DNA from: Eulemur rufifrons
Taxonomy: Eukaryota > Chordata > Mammalia > Primates > Lemuridae
Direction of reading: 5' to 3'
Assembly: GCF_041146395.1 (NCBI RefSeq)
Contig: NC_091000.1
Span: 13,654,501 to 13,718,500, forward strand
DNA length: 64,000 nt
Under the pieces are notes generated by a model. That model was given only the letters and a program-made list of their open reading frames with translations, searched no databases and was not told the origin of the DNA. A program made the position numbers and the translations under genes. Shown piece by piece: positions 1 through 11,480 of the stretch. Positions within the stretch are counted from its first letter, which is position 1, and every line of letters starts with the position of its first letter.

Positions 1-839
1 ACTGCAGTATATTAATTCATAGACTCCAGCCACACTGCAACTACGTATTTTCAATCACTTTGCTTACTTTAGACTTTTCTTGGTATGCCAAGTACACAAA
101 GGATAGATACTAAGAAGTAATCATTTTCAGTGTTTTCAGCATTCGGCATCTACTGGTTAGCACTTGACTATTCTGAATGCCAATTTCTTTACAATCAGGC
201 AGCAGAAAGCAGTTGCAAGGGTCTAATAAATTAGCCTTTCATTGTTTCAACTTCCCAGTGGAGCTAAAAATCCAAGAAACTTAGTGTTAGAAAGAACCTG
301 GGTTTCTTAACTTACCTATTGCCTCTTATTTTCTTTCAGGCTTTTGATTTTTTTGATGCTGCTTGAATGTCGGGGGGGGGCATTGTAAATTTATATCTTA
401 AATGTAAATTTAAGTTGCAAATTATGTTAAATTGCTGGGACAACTTTCACGTGTTTTTATTGACTACTTGGGATATTTTCTTGCCCAGAGAGTGAAAAAT
501 ACAGAAGGATGAGCAGCTAGTTAATGGTCTCCATAGCTACCAGCCAGTTATCCTTCAATGTCCAGCATTTTCTACAATGCTGTGATATTTGCAGAATAAG
601 CCTCTGAAACAGTTTCCTAGTGAGCCAACTGGGGGTCAGACTGAGTTTGCCTTTGAGAACTCAAGTGGATGTGCTCACGTAACTTTCCTACCTCTCCTTA
701 CTGTCATTTATACGTATTGTTGCCAGTGGGCTCTTCCTAAAACCTGGCCAAATTGTGGGGCCACTCTGCTACCCAAGAGGTCAATTTATAACAATTTAGT
801 GTGGCCTGGAAGTCACCCCAAGATGTGCCTCCATTCTCC
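1..839. other. single-copy AT-rich DNA, no gene seen
   Basis: I see no recognisable repeat, RNA gene or exon here. The only marked local feature is a run of nine G at about 371-379. Short open frames in the second half have no family resemblance. Confidence 0.5.
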
Positions 840-1130
840 TTTAACAGCCTCACCTTCGACCACATGCCTCAGTTCAGCCTGAGGCATGAACATGTCTATC
901 TGCTCTTCCTGAAATCCACCAGGGACTCACCCTGTTTCCTGAATCTAGATGTACAGTTTCTTTCATCTTTTTATTTACCAAAATCCTACCCATCTTTCAA
1001 GGCTTCTCTCACCCCCAAATTATTAACTCTTTATTTCTGTGTTCTCAAAAACACTCCCCTTGAGCAATGCTAGAATACTCTTTCCTCCATGTCTTTCCAT
1101 TTCCCTCACTATAATCACTGTGAGATTAAG
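840..1130 (+). repeat. probable L2 LINE fragment (3' region)
   Basis: The block resembles the part of the L2 3' region with 'cctacccatctttcaaggc', followed by a pyrimidine-rich stretch and 'ctccatgtctttcc'. The match is degenerate and only the middle is convincing. Small open frames over it are chance frames in repeat DNA. Confidence 0.45.
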
Positions 1131-1609
1131 GATAATTTCTTTTTCACCAACTTGGGGAATAAGTGCTCTCACTGCTCCTGGTTCGCACCTTGTACCTCTT
1201 ACATGCTCAGTATGTTAAAAGAAAAGAATAGCACATAAGATATGTATGTAAGATTGTGGTGTTGGTTTATAATTTAATGAAAAGCCTTTTTTTTTTTTTA
1301 GCAATTATAGTAAATCTTTGACTAGTTCCATAAAAAGATTCAGACAGATCTATTTTTGAGCATTTCTGTTAATATTTACATTGAACTTCAGCCTTCTGTG
1401 GGTCAACAGCTACAATCCATCACAGCCTGCTACGATCCAGTAGTTACGACAGGACAGGAATTATCCTGCAAAAAGCTCCACACTGCAGAGGGGCTGGTTT
1501 GGAATTAGTACCCTTGGCACTAGATAGTCTAGCTACTCATTTGTGTTCAAAGGGGAAGCTGCATTTGAAAAGCTTCTAAATGTGGTTTCTGGCACCTACC
1601 ATGTGGAGC

Positions 1610-1790
1610 TTCCTTGAGGAAGTTACTAAATCTCTCTGAATCTTAATTTCCTCACCTACAAATCTGAGAATAACAACTTTGTGTGTTAAGAGTCACAAGA
1701 GGTAATTAATAAAAATTCTAACTTTGTGCTTGAACATAGGCATCGATCATAAATATTAGCTACTATTGCCTTTATTATTACTTTTGCTGT
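1610..1790 (+). repeat. MIR SINE
   Basis: The MIR core can be read as 'aaatctctctgaatctt', 'aatttcctcacctacaaa' and the 3' end 'cataaatattagctact'. This is an old mammal-wide tRNA-derived SINE in sense orientation, diverged and missing its 5' tRNA-like head. Confidence 0.75.
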
Positions 1791-1899
1791 TGTTCATGTA
1801 GTACTCACCACTAACTGCTATTAATTTCAGGTTTGTCATTTCTGTCCTTTTAATTTTATTTCATTAAATAAATTATGATCTTTTAATTGGTTTTCCCAT

Positions 1900-2135
1900 C
1901 CCTAGTCCTCCCCTCAATCTCAATCTCTTTTTTAATTCCAAACTTCAATTGCAAGGTTAATATTTTGAAAAGGAACAGTGACTTCACATTATCTATTAAT
2001 AAATTCCAAATTAAGCCCAACACAACATGGTCCCAACGTAATTTTCAAGACATGATACTCTAGTATCCTCCTTATAGTCTGTTCTTTAGTCAAACTGGAC
2101 TTTTTGCTATTCTCTTTTACATACATTTTATGTTT
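1900..2135 (+). repeat. L2 LINE fragment, left part
   Basis: The stretch 'aaattccaaattaagccc' then 'aacacaacatggtccc' corresponds to the L2 3' region that normally reads 'aaaatccaaactcctt...tggcctacaaggccc'. It appears to continue after an intervening antisense L2 piece, in the block ending near 2570. Confidence 0.6.
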
Positions 2136-2144
2136 TAAACTTCA

Positions 2145-2285
2145 TTTGAGTTTAATAAGCACATTTTAACTGGTGCCTACCCTGTGTCAAGACATTGTTC
2201 TGGGTCTTCGGGGCACCAAGATAACCTAGAGAAGTCCCCGTCTTCCAGGGGCATGTGACTAGTGTGGTGAGGCAGGCATGATTTT
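2145..2285 (-). repeat. L2 LINE 3'-end fragment, antisense
   Basis: The order 'ggtgcctaccctgtgtcaag', 'cattgttctgggtcttcgg' and then 'gaagtccccgtcttccaggg' is the reverse complement of the L2 3' terminus ('tattgagcacctactatgtg' type). It lies between two sense-strand L2 blocks, so it is either a nested insertion or a local rearrangement. Confidence 0.6.
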
Positions 2286-2439
2286 GAGTTATCTTTCATG
2301 AGATGTTTTTTTTTCCATTGGGATTATTCCTAATTACTCTTAAAAATCACACACGTTCTTAGAGGTCGATCTCAAAGCAGCCCTCTATGAAAACAACATA
2401 AATTTCTCTCTCATTTAAATGAATCTAGTTCTTTGTCTA

Positions 2440-2571
2440 TACCACTTACTCATGTCTTACTTTATCTGTGTTTATGTTTTCTTGAGGGCAGAAGCTGTGC
2501 TTGATTCACTTTCCTGTTTTTCATTGTACCTTATACATAATAGGCTTTCAATAAATATTTGCTAAATATCA
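2440..2571 (+). repeat. L2 LINE 3' terminus
   Basis: This is a clear L2 end: 'cttgagggcagaagctgtg', 'cattgtaccttatacataat' and 'aggctttcaataaatatttg'. It probably belongs to the same copy as 1900-2135. Confidence 0.75.
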
Positions 2572-4384
2572 AAAATAACATGATAGTAGATTTTGACTTT
2601 AAATAGAAAAATACCCAAAGTTTTCATGAGCGATTGTTTACAAGACCCATCCCCTAAAGATACTTAATCTACAAAGGTTACTTGATAGGAGCTCTGTGCT
2701 ACTTGAGGTGAGTGAATAGTAGCTTTGGAAATCACATTTAAGGAAACATAAAAAAAAATATATGTACAACATATTATATGTACACATTATATATATATTT
2801 TACTTCACTAGACTTGAATAAGGAGGTTGATTGCTTATTTTCTTGATGTTCTTTTTTTTGTGTGTGTGCTGTTTGTTCTACAAGTATATAAGTATTAGTA
2901 GATTACAAAGTTACGGGAACAGATGCAGGAAAAACAGAAAGACATAAATATAGTATGGGAGCCTGGACATAGACCAGGGATTTCAGAAATAGAAGGAATA
3001 GAAATGTGTCTGGGAGGAGGGCCTGCTTGGAGGGCATTTGGCAATGCATCTTTAAATATGAGACACATTTCTGGAAAGAACATAGGGTCCTGTGGGTGAA
3101 GTATTGGGTTGCCTTGTTTTATATTTACTTGAGGCTATTATAGAGAATTAACAAAAGCGTGAAGGGAAAGAAAAACCAAGTTAGTTTGGTTTTAGAGACA
3201 TTAAGTATGCGTCTAACAGATTAGAGGCCCTGAGCAGATGCCTCCTCGAATACAGAGCATCTGGAAGTGCACAAGCGTGATCGTCTCCTCACGCTGCTCG
3301 ACATCATTTCTGCGGTTGCTAAATGAACCACTCGCTTCAATCAGCACTGGTATGATCAAAATAGCTTCATCAGAGCAAATTCACATTCCCTCTGAGAAGT
3401 GGACAGATTATTAAGGAATCTCGCCAGTTTGCGTCAATGACCCTATTGCTTATGTGGTTATAATTACAGAGAAGCAAATGTAGCTAATGTGTTTTGTTAA
3501 TGACTTCCCATCAGAGTAATAATACTCACATCCAAGTAGAAGTTAGAAAGATTTTAATAAATTCAGTAATTGGCTTTTCACTGTACTTTTGTGTAGGCCA
3601 CTTACAATTAGCAAATCTTATTTATTTCAGTGCTTTGGATTGTTTTGAAATTAGTGAAAAGTTAACAATTTTGCTACCAGATTACCAATTATTAAGCTTT
3701 TATCAGATCAAATCTACACTAAAAAAGAGAAGAGTGATGATACTAACTTCAAGAACTCCTTTAAATAAGTTATGTTTTCATTAGGAAATTGGCCTTATTT
3801 AGCAAGGTTATGAAACCATTATGTAATAGTAAAATACGATTTCCAAAAATGTCCCATCGTGAGGCTTATTTTATTTCGATAAAACCATGTTTGCTACACG
3901 TTTTAACATAAAACAGGATGAATAGATTGTTCAGAAAGAAGAATTATACCTCAGAAAACCCCCTCCATCACTGTTTCGAATTACTGGTTAATGTTAGTCT
4001 CTGAATCTACTCCAGATAGGTTTTCTGTTTTCTTTGATGACTGTCACTGGAATATGACTGGCTTTTAAGATTAAACCCATTCTCATGGTATAATCCTGAC
4101 TAGGGGTTGTATATTGAAAAACACTTAAAACACACCTCGTCAATTTCTTATAATTAATTTGATTTTTAGAAAACTTATAGAGAATAACTTTTGTGAAGAT
4201 TATTAGAATGTTCAAAAAAATTTTTTATTTGAGAAACTAAGTGCTTGCTTTCTGCGTCTACAGGCCTATCCAACCAGCCCAAGAATAGGATTCAGTTAAG
4301 GTTCTCTCTTCAATTATGGAAAACAGAAGATTTTACATCATGCTAGTGACTGTTATTTAAGGAAGCCTACTGCGTGGTGTGTTG
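2572..4384. other. single-copy DNA; candidate conserved non-coding block at 3230-3520
   Basis: No repeat family is recognised. A (TA)-rich low-complexity run lies at about 2758-2800. The section 3230-3520 keeps several CpGs in otherwise CpG-poor DNA. It contains a 7-8-7 inverted repeat (3274-3295), a RUNX-like 'tgtggtt' and several TAAT homeodomain cores. Those properties are typical of developmental enhancers, but conservation cannot be judged from one sequence. Confidence 0.35.
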
Positions 4385-4470
4385 GAGAGAACCTGACCAG
4401 GAATCGATGCTTTTAAGTTCTGGTTCTACCATTTGTCACCTAGGCAAATGTTTTCACCTGCCTGTGGGAT
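4385..4470 (+). repeat. possible MIR fragment
   Basis: The section 'aagttctggttctaccattt' followed by 'gtcacctaggcaaatg' resembles the MIR core ('ggttctagtcctggctctgccact...gtgaccttgggcaag'). It is short and diverged. Confidence 0.4.
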
Positions 4471-4879
4471 TCCTAAGGGTTTGTGGCTTGCCAAAAAAAC
4501 TGTATTCATGCATGGGGACCACTCAAAAATATTTTGCTAGGGTCCTGTCTTTGTCATTCTGTCTAACTCTGGTCATCTTGATAGATGTTATGCTCTAGAT
4601 TAATACTGATAATACTTCTTTCACTATCTGGACCATGAAGCGGCAAAATCACAGGTCCATGTTTCTAATTCTGGTTAACTAAATGCCTTGTGTACTCACC
4701 TAGTCATCATGAAATGACGCACAGTAGCACTAATTATTTTAATCAGAGAGTCATTCCTAATTCTACAGTTAATCATGGTGATTCTCAAATCAGGAATAAA
4801 ATAAATAAAGATGCAATGCTATTTTCTGGTCTCCCGTGACATCTCCCAGGTTTCTCATTAAATTGCCCTGTTAGTGTTG

Positions 4880-5215
4880 GGTTTCAGTGCTTTGGAGACA
4901 GGCAGACCGGGTGTAAATCCCAGCTGTGTGTCCTGTCTGTCTGCTCCATGAGGAAACGGAGAAGATGGCCGTGTTTCCAACGGTATCTCCGCGCTGGAAC
5001 TGTGCTGGCCACGGGTTAGGAGCCAAAAACATGTTAACCAAGGGGAGTGAAGTGGAAGAATGAATGAAGTCAGCCCTCCCATCTTGCCTTCCTTAGCTGT
5101 AAAATAGGATGACGATATCTATTAATGTTTGCCACAGGTTGTTGTGAGGATCAAATAATAGATGTAATGCGTTCAGCACAGTGAATGGCATAGAACAGGA
5201 ATTCTATAAATGGGA
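4880..5215 (+). repeat. MIR SINE, interrupted or expanded
   Basis: The head 'ggagacaggcagaccgggtg' and the tail 'agctgtaaaataggatgacg', 'ttgttgtgaggatcaaataa', 'cagcacagtgaatggcatag' match MIR in sense orientation. About 110 bp (4960-5080) between the two parts does not match, so an old insertion or strong divergence separates them. Confidence 0.7.
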
Positions 5216-8169
5216 ATTTTTCCTCTTCCTACAGGAAGGCCAGATCTCTGAGTCATAGAAGTTGCTTATTAGTATTTCCCACTCTCCTTTATTTTCTTAT
5301 GTGGTAAAGTGTACGTTCTACCAGTATTAAACAAGTAAAACTCTTGTTCAGAGTAAAGCTGCTAAAAACTGTTAAGTCTGTATACTTGAAATAAAAAAGG
5401 GAACCTAGTTTTTTCATCAACTTTCTGGGCTAGCTCAGGAAACTGACATTCGTTTAGAGGACACCCCTCTAAGAATCTATAGACAGGATTTTCTTCTGTA
5501 TTTCCATTTTCTGAATAAGTAATAAGCAGATGCTTAGGGCCTTCTCTGCCTGCCTCATCCTAGGGTGAGCTGGTTTGGGGAGAACACTCCTCACCCTCCA
5601 GACAACAGGTGACCACAGCTCGGTAACCACACGAATCACAGGTGCTCAGGGCCAGTTAATTCCAAAAAATGATCACGTCTAGTGTTGGCTTGGATCTGAG
5701 TTTCCAGCTGTGAAATATACGGACTAATGCAGGTCTTCAGTTTTCTGGGAAAGTGCTTTATTACTTTTTCTCTTTTTCTTTTTACTTCATCTAATGACTC
5801 ATATTCCAGATGGTTCTTCCCAATTTTAGAATTATCATCATCTACTTTGTAGAGAGAGAGAGAAAAAAAAAACCCTTTCATGTACAGTACAACTTATGTA
5901 ATTTTTTTCAAGGAACTGAGAAAAATATAACACTCAGTGTAGAAGAATTTCTGGCTCCTTTAACATTAGAAGATGTCAACTTTTAGTATTCTATCATTGG
6001 CATGTGTTGTAATGTACTTATTTACTGTCTAATTCCCTGTGTAGCTAACGAATTTATGTTTTCAAAGAATACTTTAATAATATGGAAAAATATTCTCAAA
6101 ATAATGAAAGTACAAGATGCAAACCAGTATAGATAGTGTAATTTCAATTTTGTTTCTTAAAAAGGAGAGAAATGTTCCCAGATGTTCATTTTATCATCTG
6201 GAGAGTGGGGTTTCTTTGGTGTCACTCATTGGGTACAGCATTGAGTTGAAACCTTGACTCCTCACTATTGTGGATCTGGCCCCACCACTGTCACCCAAAG
6301 TCACTTGGGACAAGTCACCTCCCTTTTTTCTTTTGTGGAACATGCCCCCTAGCACTCCCAGGGACACTGTCAAGACAATTGTAATTGAATTGTAATAGAA
6401 TGCTGATACACAGCATTTCTGTTATTGGCAAGGAGTCCTTGAATGAGTCTCTTTTTAGTTCCTCCAAGAGAGGATGGTCAGAGGTTCCTTGTGTGAACTG
6501 CTGCAGGCCTTTGGGAGGAGACCCAGGTTGCAGTAAGCAGTTTGCATTGTGCCATCTCAGAGCTAGAACATGGAAACAGCTCAGCTCAGGGCCCTGCCCC
6601 AGAAGTCAGGGACTTGGGCAGATCCAGGCTTTGAATGCAGTCCCCAACTTAGAGCTGTGCACTCAGACACCTGGCCTGCCTCCTGGCCACAGGTGAGCAA
6701 GTATCAGCCATATGTAAAGCCTGAGAGAGGTTTCATCCTGACCTAGCTGCACATCAATGTTCTTCTTAAATTCCACTGGTACTGATAAAAATGACACATT
6801 TATTTTTTAAAAAATCAATGATATCTAATTACTGAGCTTTTTTCCCATGGAGACCACTAAACGGGGTGCTGTTCTTCTAGGGAACAAAGGACTCCTGTCA
6901 TTCACTATTTTATAGGTTTTTTCTCATAGTCAAGCTTCTATGCTCTTTTAATGTTTTTTTTTGGTAACTGAGTCCAAATGGTTAATTTAAATCCTTTCTT
7001 TCATCAATGATACACAGAGCTCACTTCAGTACAAGAGTGTCATCTTGACAGATTCAAATACAGAGGCTCTAATGCTGCCCACCTAAGGTAGGAGGAGCTG
7101 GAACTTAGAATAGAACATTCCTTCAAATGGAAAACAGCTCAGATGGTTAATGCAAATGAGGAATTTCAATTAGCTGTGAATGAAAATAACTACCTCACAA
7201 ATCACTTTCTCTTGTATCTACTTACCAAAATATTTATAAAATGTCTTTGCACTGTCATACCTAACTAAGCCTCTTGGTATTTAATTTTTCAGTAAGATTC
7301 TCTTTCTCTTTACACAAAGTCTGATGCAAAAACCAAGCACTGACTTTTAGAAAGTGGTCTCTCTCTGTCTCTCTCACTCTGTCTCTTTAGAGATATACAA
7401 TCCAATCAGCATGCAGACAGAGGACCAAGATTATCACACAGGTTATTATTGTAAATTGTGGATAATAAATCCCACAAGATCATATCTGTGCTCTGATATC
7501 TGACCTCCATTCTTGAAAAATATGCACGTGTAAAGCCTGATTTCCAACGGAGGAAGTCAAACTTTTCCTTTTGAAAGTGATATATCAGTACAAAATGGGA
7601 GGTTCAATGGAGACTGGTGATCATCTAAATTGTTCGCATGGGAGAAGTAGCTCCAGGGCATTCTGTAGCTCTCCCAGGTCAGAACAATCAAGAGGACACA
7701 TCAGGCTTCAGAACAACTCATCCCCTTGGAAGATAATCTCAATACAGTGTGTGAATAGGAAGGGCATCCAAGTGTGACAGAAAGAATGTCAAAAGGAGTG
7801 ATCTATTACGAGGATGATCACAGTACTTAGGAAAAGGTAAGTTGCAAGCGTATGTAGACATTCATAAGGATATTCTTTGGGGTTTTCAGGATTTTGGGGG
7901 TTCATAATTCACAGGGAGACCAGAGCGCCTGGGTGACAGTAAGCAGTGATTAGACCTCTTGGTTCTGGCCTTGCTCAGAAGCAGCTTGGACCTGATGGGC
8001 CAGTCCTGCCAGAGAGACATCAGCCCCCCACTTCCCTGCCCCTGAAGTGAGGGACAGTTTCATGGGTGTGGAAGAGGGTGAGTTTGGGGACTGAGGGTGT
8101 GCTTTGAGCTTATGACAGATACCTTGGAGCTGCCCCCTGCTTGGAGATGACTCAATGTCCAATAGTGGC
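5216..8169. other. mostly single-copy DNA; weak MIR trace and an octamer-containing block
   Basis: A weak MIR-like trace lies around 6280-6335 ('agtcacttgggacaagtcac'). The block 7125-7205 contains a perfect octamer ATGCAAAT (7150-7157) next to 'ttcaattag', which looks like a homeodomain/POU-type regulatory cluster. A pyrimidine-rich run lies at about 7360-7390. No exon is defensible. Confidence 0.35.
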
Positions 8170-8612
8170 TGTGGTGGGTGAGTAGTGTACCCCAAAAAGA
8201 TGTGAAGTCCTAATCTCTCACTACCTGTGAAAGTGGCCTTATTTGGAAATAGGATCTTTGCAGATGTAATCAAGTTAATTGAGGTCATACTGGAGTAGAG
8301 TGGGCCCTAAATCCAATGACTGGTGTCTCTATAAGAAGAGAGAGATCTGGAGACAGACACACAGGAAGAGAGAACCTCATGTGACCACAGAGGCAGCGAT
8401 GAGAGTGACACTGCCAGAAGCCCAGGCACGTCGGAAGCTGGCAGAGGCGAGGAAGGACTCTCTCCCAGGGCTTTCAGAGGCAACACGGTCCTGCCGGCTC
8501 CTCAGCCACAGATTTCTAGACCTCAAAGCTGTGAGACAATATATCTCTGTTGTTTTAAGCCACCCAGTTGGTTGTGCTTTGTGACTACAAACTGCTACAG
8601 TGACTAAAATAG
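8170..8612 (+). mobile_element. MLT1-type (ERVL-MaLR) solo LTR, degenerate
   Basis: The element starts with TG and reads 'agtgtaccccaaaaagatgt', 'cttatttggaaataggatct', 'ttgcagatgtaatcaagtta', 'gtgggccctaaatccaatga', 'gtttta agccacccagttgg'. This is the internal order of an MLT1-like solo LTR. No internal region or partner LTR is nearby, so it is a recombination remnant. The 101-codon frame at 8279-8584 runs through the LTR and is not a gene. The subfamily is uncertain. Confidence 0.72.
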
Positions 8613-9180
8613 AGCCTCTAGGCGTGTCTTATTTTGCAATCTAAAGATTGCACTATTGTGACCTGAAGGGGTAAGAGAACTAAGTAAATTTGCTTTTTTG
8701 GGGGGGCGTAGATTTGGGTAGATTCCACTATGGTGAGTTAGATGAGCAATACACGGTGGAAGTAAAATCCAGACAATACTCAGCCAGGGTGATTTCAGAA
8801 AGAGAGAGAGCCCAGGAGCTGGAAGCCGGCAGGCAGGCAGGCAGGCCGGCCGGCCACCCACCCAGGCTGAAGCAGCAGACGGTGACGTCAGAGCCAGCCT
8901 GTCTACCCATCTCTGGAGCCCAGGCCAGCAGGGCCAGGTGGGGAGCCAGGAAAACCAACATTGGCAGCTTGGAGGGCTTAGAAGTGCTGGATGGGGGTGT
9001 GCATGGTGCCGAGGCATTCCCCGGCCCCTGTGAAGAGTCGGTGAGCAAGATGCCTCTTCTAGAACAGGCAGAGACTATATGGGAACGGCTGTCACGGAGA
9101 AGCAGCAGGAAGGGAGGAGCTTTAGGACAAGGGGCACTCAGTTACGGTTTCCCCCAGTGTTCCTAAGACCCACAGCAAGA
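8613..9180. other. GC-rich block with tetranucleotide tract and perfect CRE
   Basis: This is one of the most GC-rich stretches of the window. It holds a (GGCA)n/(GGCC)n tract at about 8827-8866 and a perfect palindromic CRE TGACGTCA at 8883-8890. A 158-codon frame (8690-9166, plus) overlaps minus-strand frames of 137 and 106 codons. Overlapping frames on both strands in GC-rich DNA usually just reflect stop-codon scarcity. The plus product is rich in Ala, Gly, Arg and Glu and resembles no family I know. Confidence 0.4.
8883..8890. promoter_or_regulatory. perfect cAMP response element core
   Basis: The 8-bp palindrome TGACGTCA is the full CREB/ATF consensus. It carries a CpG that has survived in a CpG-depleted genome. 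No TATA box or transcript start could be tied to it, so function is inferred only from the motif. Confidence 0.45.
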
Positions 9181-10845
9181 CATTGCACTGCGGAATGGGG
9201 CAGAGTAAAGAATCAGAAAACAGTCGCTCCTGGAGAGAAGAAAGCTAATTATCTCATGTCTTCGCCCCTGCCTTGCCTCACTTTCCCCCCTGTCCCCCAT
9301 GGCTTCTTGTAAATCAATCAGCTTCAATCAAGGGTATCTGGGTAGAACCTCAAGGCAGAAATGCAGCTGGGAACACTGTAGACGTGAATGCAAAGGCGGG
9401 GTCAGAGTACACTCATTTCTGTGGTGCTCACCACCTTACTTTCTGAACTCCACTGAACTCTTTGCCTGCATTCAATTCCTTCCTGGCCTTGTCAGCACCC
9501 AGCCAGGCCGCGGCTGCTCCCCATGAGGACGGCGTACCTTCTGAAGAAATGCACCCAGATCAGAATGGTATATGAGTCTGTCCTATTCTGGCTCTAGAAA
9601 AGAAATGTCACAATAAATAGGTGGGCGGGACCTGCCCCACAATCACAGAAACCACCCAAATAGCAGCGAGATCAAACTGAGGACAACTTAACTTTATCAT
9701 CATGTTCTTTTTCCTTTACACGGTTCCATATCTACTTCTCGGAATTAAAAAATAAAAAACTGTGAAAAGGAAACTGGGCAGATATGTATTATTTTTAGTT
9801 TGTTACATACTACAATTAGTCACCATTGAGTAATCACATGGGAAAGGGCGAATCGGGGCTGTTTTACCCAGGGTGGGTTTTAGGTGGGGGTGAAGTAGGC
9901 AGTGTCACTTTGGCACTGATTTGTTTGGCTGATGCAGTTCCTCTTTCCTTGCCCCCTATTTAATACAGGATTTCTCTATTGAAACTTCATGTGCGCCCCC
10001 CTGTCAGCATTTTAAGAGAATAGCAGCAGGCAGTATAGCAAAGACCACAGCGCTAACATCCTTTTTCCCTGCCACTGCCACGTCCTCTTTGCTTTTCTAG
10101 TCCTTTCCGACTCTGCAAAGCTGAGAGGGAGGCATGCTCCTTTCCTGCGTTCCTGCACCCACGGGGGCTCCTATACCTTCCTCCACCTGAGGCAACTCGC
10201 TGTGCAAGGAGGTCCCCCTGCTGTGCCCCTGTGCCCCTGACCCCTACACCAGCTCACCAGGATCCCTTCTTTCTCTGCCACTCGCCTTGCCCAGACTCTT
10301 CAGGAGTTGAAATCCCTTTCAGGGACTGCTCTCTGGAACGTCGAGGGCTGCGTGGCTTATCTGACCATGTAAGGCTCCGGAATGTGCTCACAGAGGTTGC
10401 ACACACTCGTCTGTCTCAGGTAAATTATGGCTTTTTTTTTTTTTTAAACAAATCATTTGTATTTTTAAAACAGAGGATTAATCCCCATGGGCAGGAATTT
10501 GAGAGCAGGTAGGGAGTGAGGGTCACAGGATGGGAGGAGCTGCCTGGGAGCTGGTGGCAACTTGTCAGGGGTCCTCACATCCCCTCACCAGGCAGTTGCC
10601 TGATCAGCCTAGTTCAAGGGATGGCCCTGATTTTACAGTGAAAAGCAATGGATGTTTCTGCAGGTAAATAATATATGCTCAATTTCGACATCCTAGAGAT
10701 TTGATTCCAATAAATCTTAGTAAGCTATTTTTCCCTTCTGGCAGAATATCATGTGCAGAGAGTATTTGCAAATTTGGAAAAAGGGCTTTTTTTTCCTAAA
10801 TCAAGCTACTCAAATAAGAACAAAAAAGGCAAACTGTGTGCACAC

Positions 10846-10861
10846 TACACACACACACACA
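10846..10861. repeat. (AC)n microsatellite, short
   Basis: About eight AC units, flanked by further AC-rich imperfect sequence. Confidence 0.8.
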
Positions 10862-11024
10862 TTCTCACACTCACGCGCAACCCTCCCCCCAAATCCCTCC
10901 AAGTTTTCATTCTTTTTAAACTACCTGTTTATAAATAATATCTGATAATAATCTCACTAAGAATGTGTCTGCTCCTATGTCAAACTTTTGTTAAATTGAT
11001 ATCCCTAGACCATATCATTTCGAT

Positions 11025-11066
11025 CGTGTGTGTGTGTGTGTGTGTGTGTCTGCGTTTGCGCGCGTG
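11025..11066. repeat. (GT)n microsatellite with GCGCGC-rich flank
   Basis: Twelve or so GT units (11025-11049) are followed closely by 'gtttgcgcgcgtg'. The alternating purine-pyrimidine run gives this site Z-DNA potential. Confidence 0.85.
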
Positions 11067-11234
11067 AATGTCCCCTTAGCCAATGATGGATCAAAATAAA
11101 TAGCTTACCTACAGCTAACTAAAATTCTGTACCTGTGCTGTTATGAAGTTCAGCTTATTTAACAGTTGCAATTAACAAACATTCACGAAAATGTTTAGGA
11201 TTTCATTTTTAAGACAATTCACATGTTGCTGAGT

Positions 11235-11480
11235 TCCCAGTAACACAATTATAGTAGTAACTGTGGCCAGCACTTCCCATGCTTACTATGTGGCAGACTC
11301 TTCTCCAAGTTCTTATGTCAACTCAGGTTATCCTCCCAATAACACACAAGGTGGGACCTGCGATTTTTCCCATTTATGGAGGGGAAAGAGAAGCCATGGG
11401 CGGGTGCCAAGTTGCCCAGGTCTCAGTGGTGGGGTGGGGTCTCCCACAGGCAGTCTGGCTCAGGCACGCCCTGCCGCTGC
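11235..11480 (-). repeat. MIR SINE, antisense
   Basis: The antisense MIR order is visible: 'tgcttactatgtggcagact', 'ttatgtcaactcaggttatc', 'cccatttatggaggggaaag', 'gccaagttgcccaggtctca' and 'ggcagtctggctcaggc'. It is nearly full length. The 171-codon frame at 11263-11778 and the 102-codon frame at 11279-11587 begin inside it and are spurious. Confidence 0.85.

Larger units (their letters stand above)
9181..11234. other. single-copy DNA with dinucleotide repeats
   Basis: No transposon family or exon is recognised. It holds a T13 run near 10432-10445 and the two dinucleotide tracts listed separately. The 11100-11230 section is AT-rich with several TAAT/TTAAC-type cores. Confidence 0.4.

Noticed and set aside
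8690..9166. 158-codon open frame in the GC-rich block
   Set aside because: Frames of 137 and 106 codons overlap on the opposite strand, the composition is biased by a tetranucleotide array, and no domain or splice context was found. Listed as a region of interest rather than a gene.
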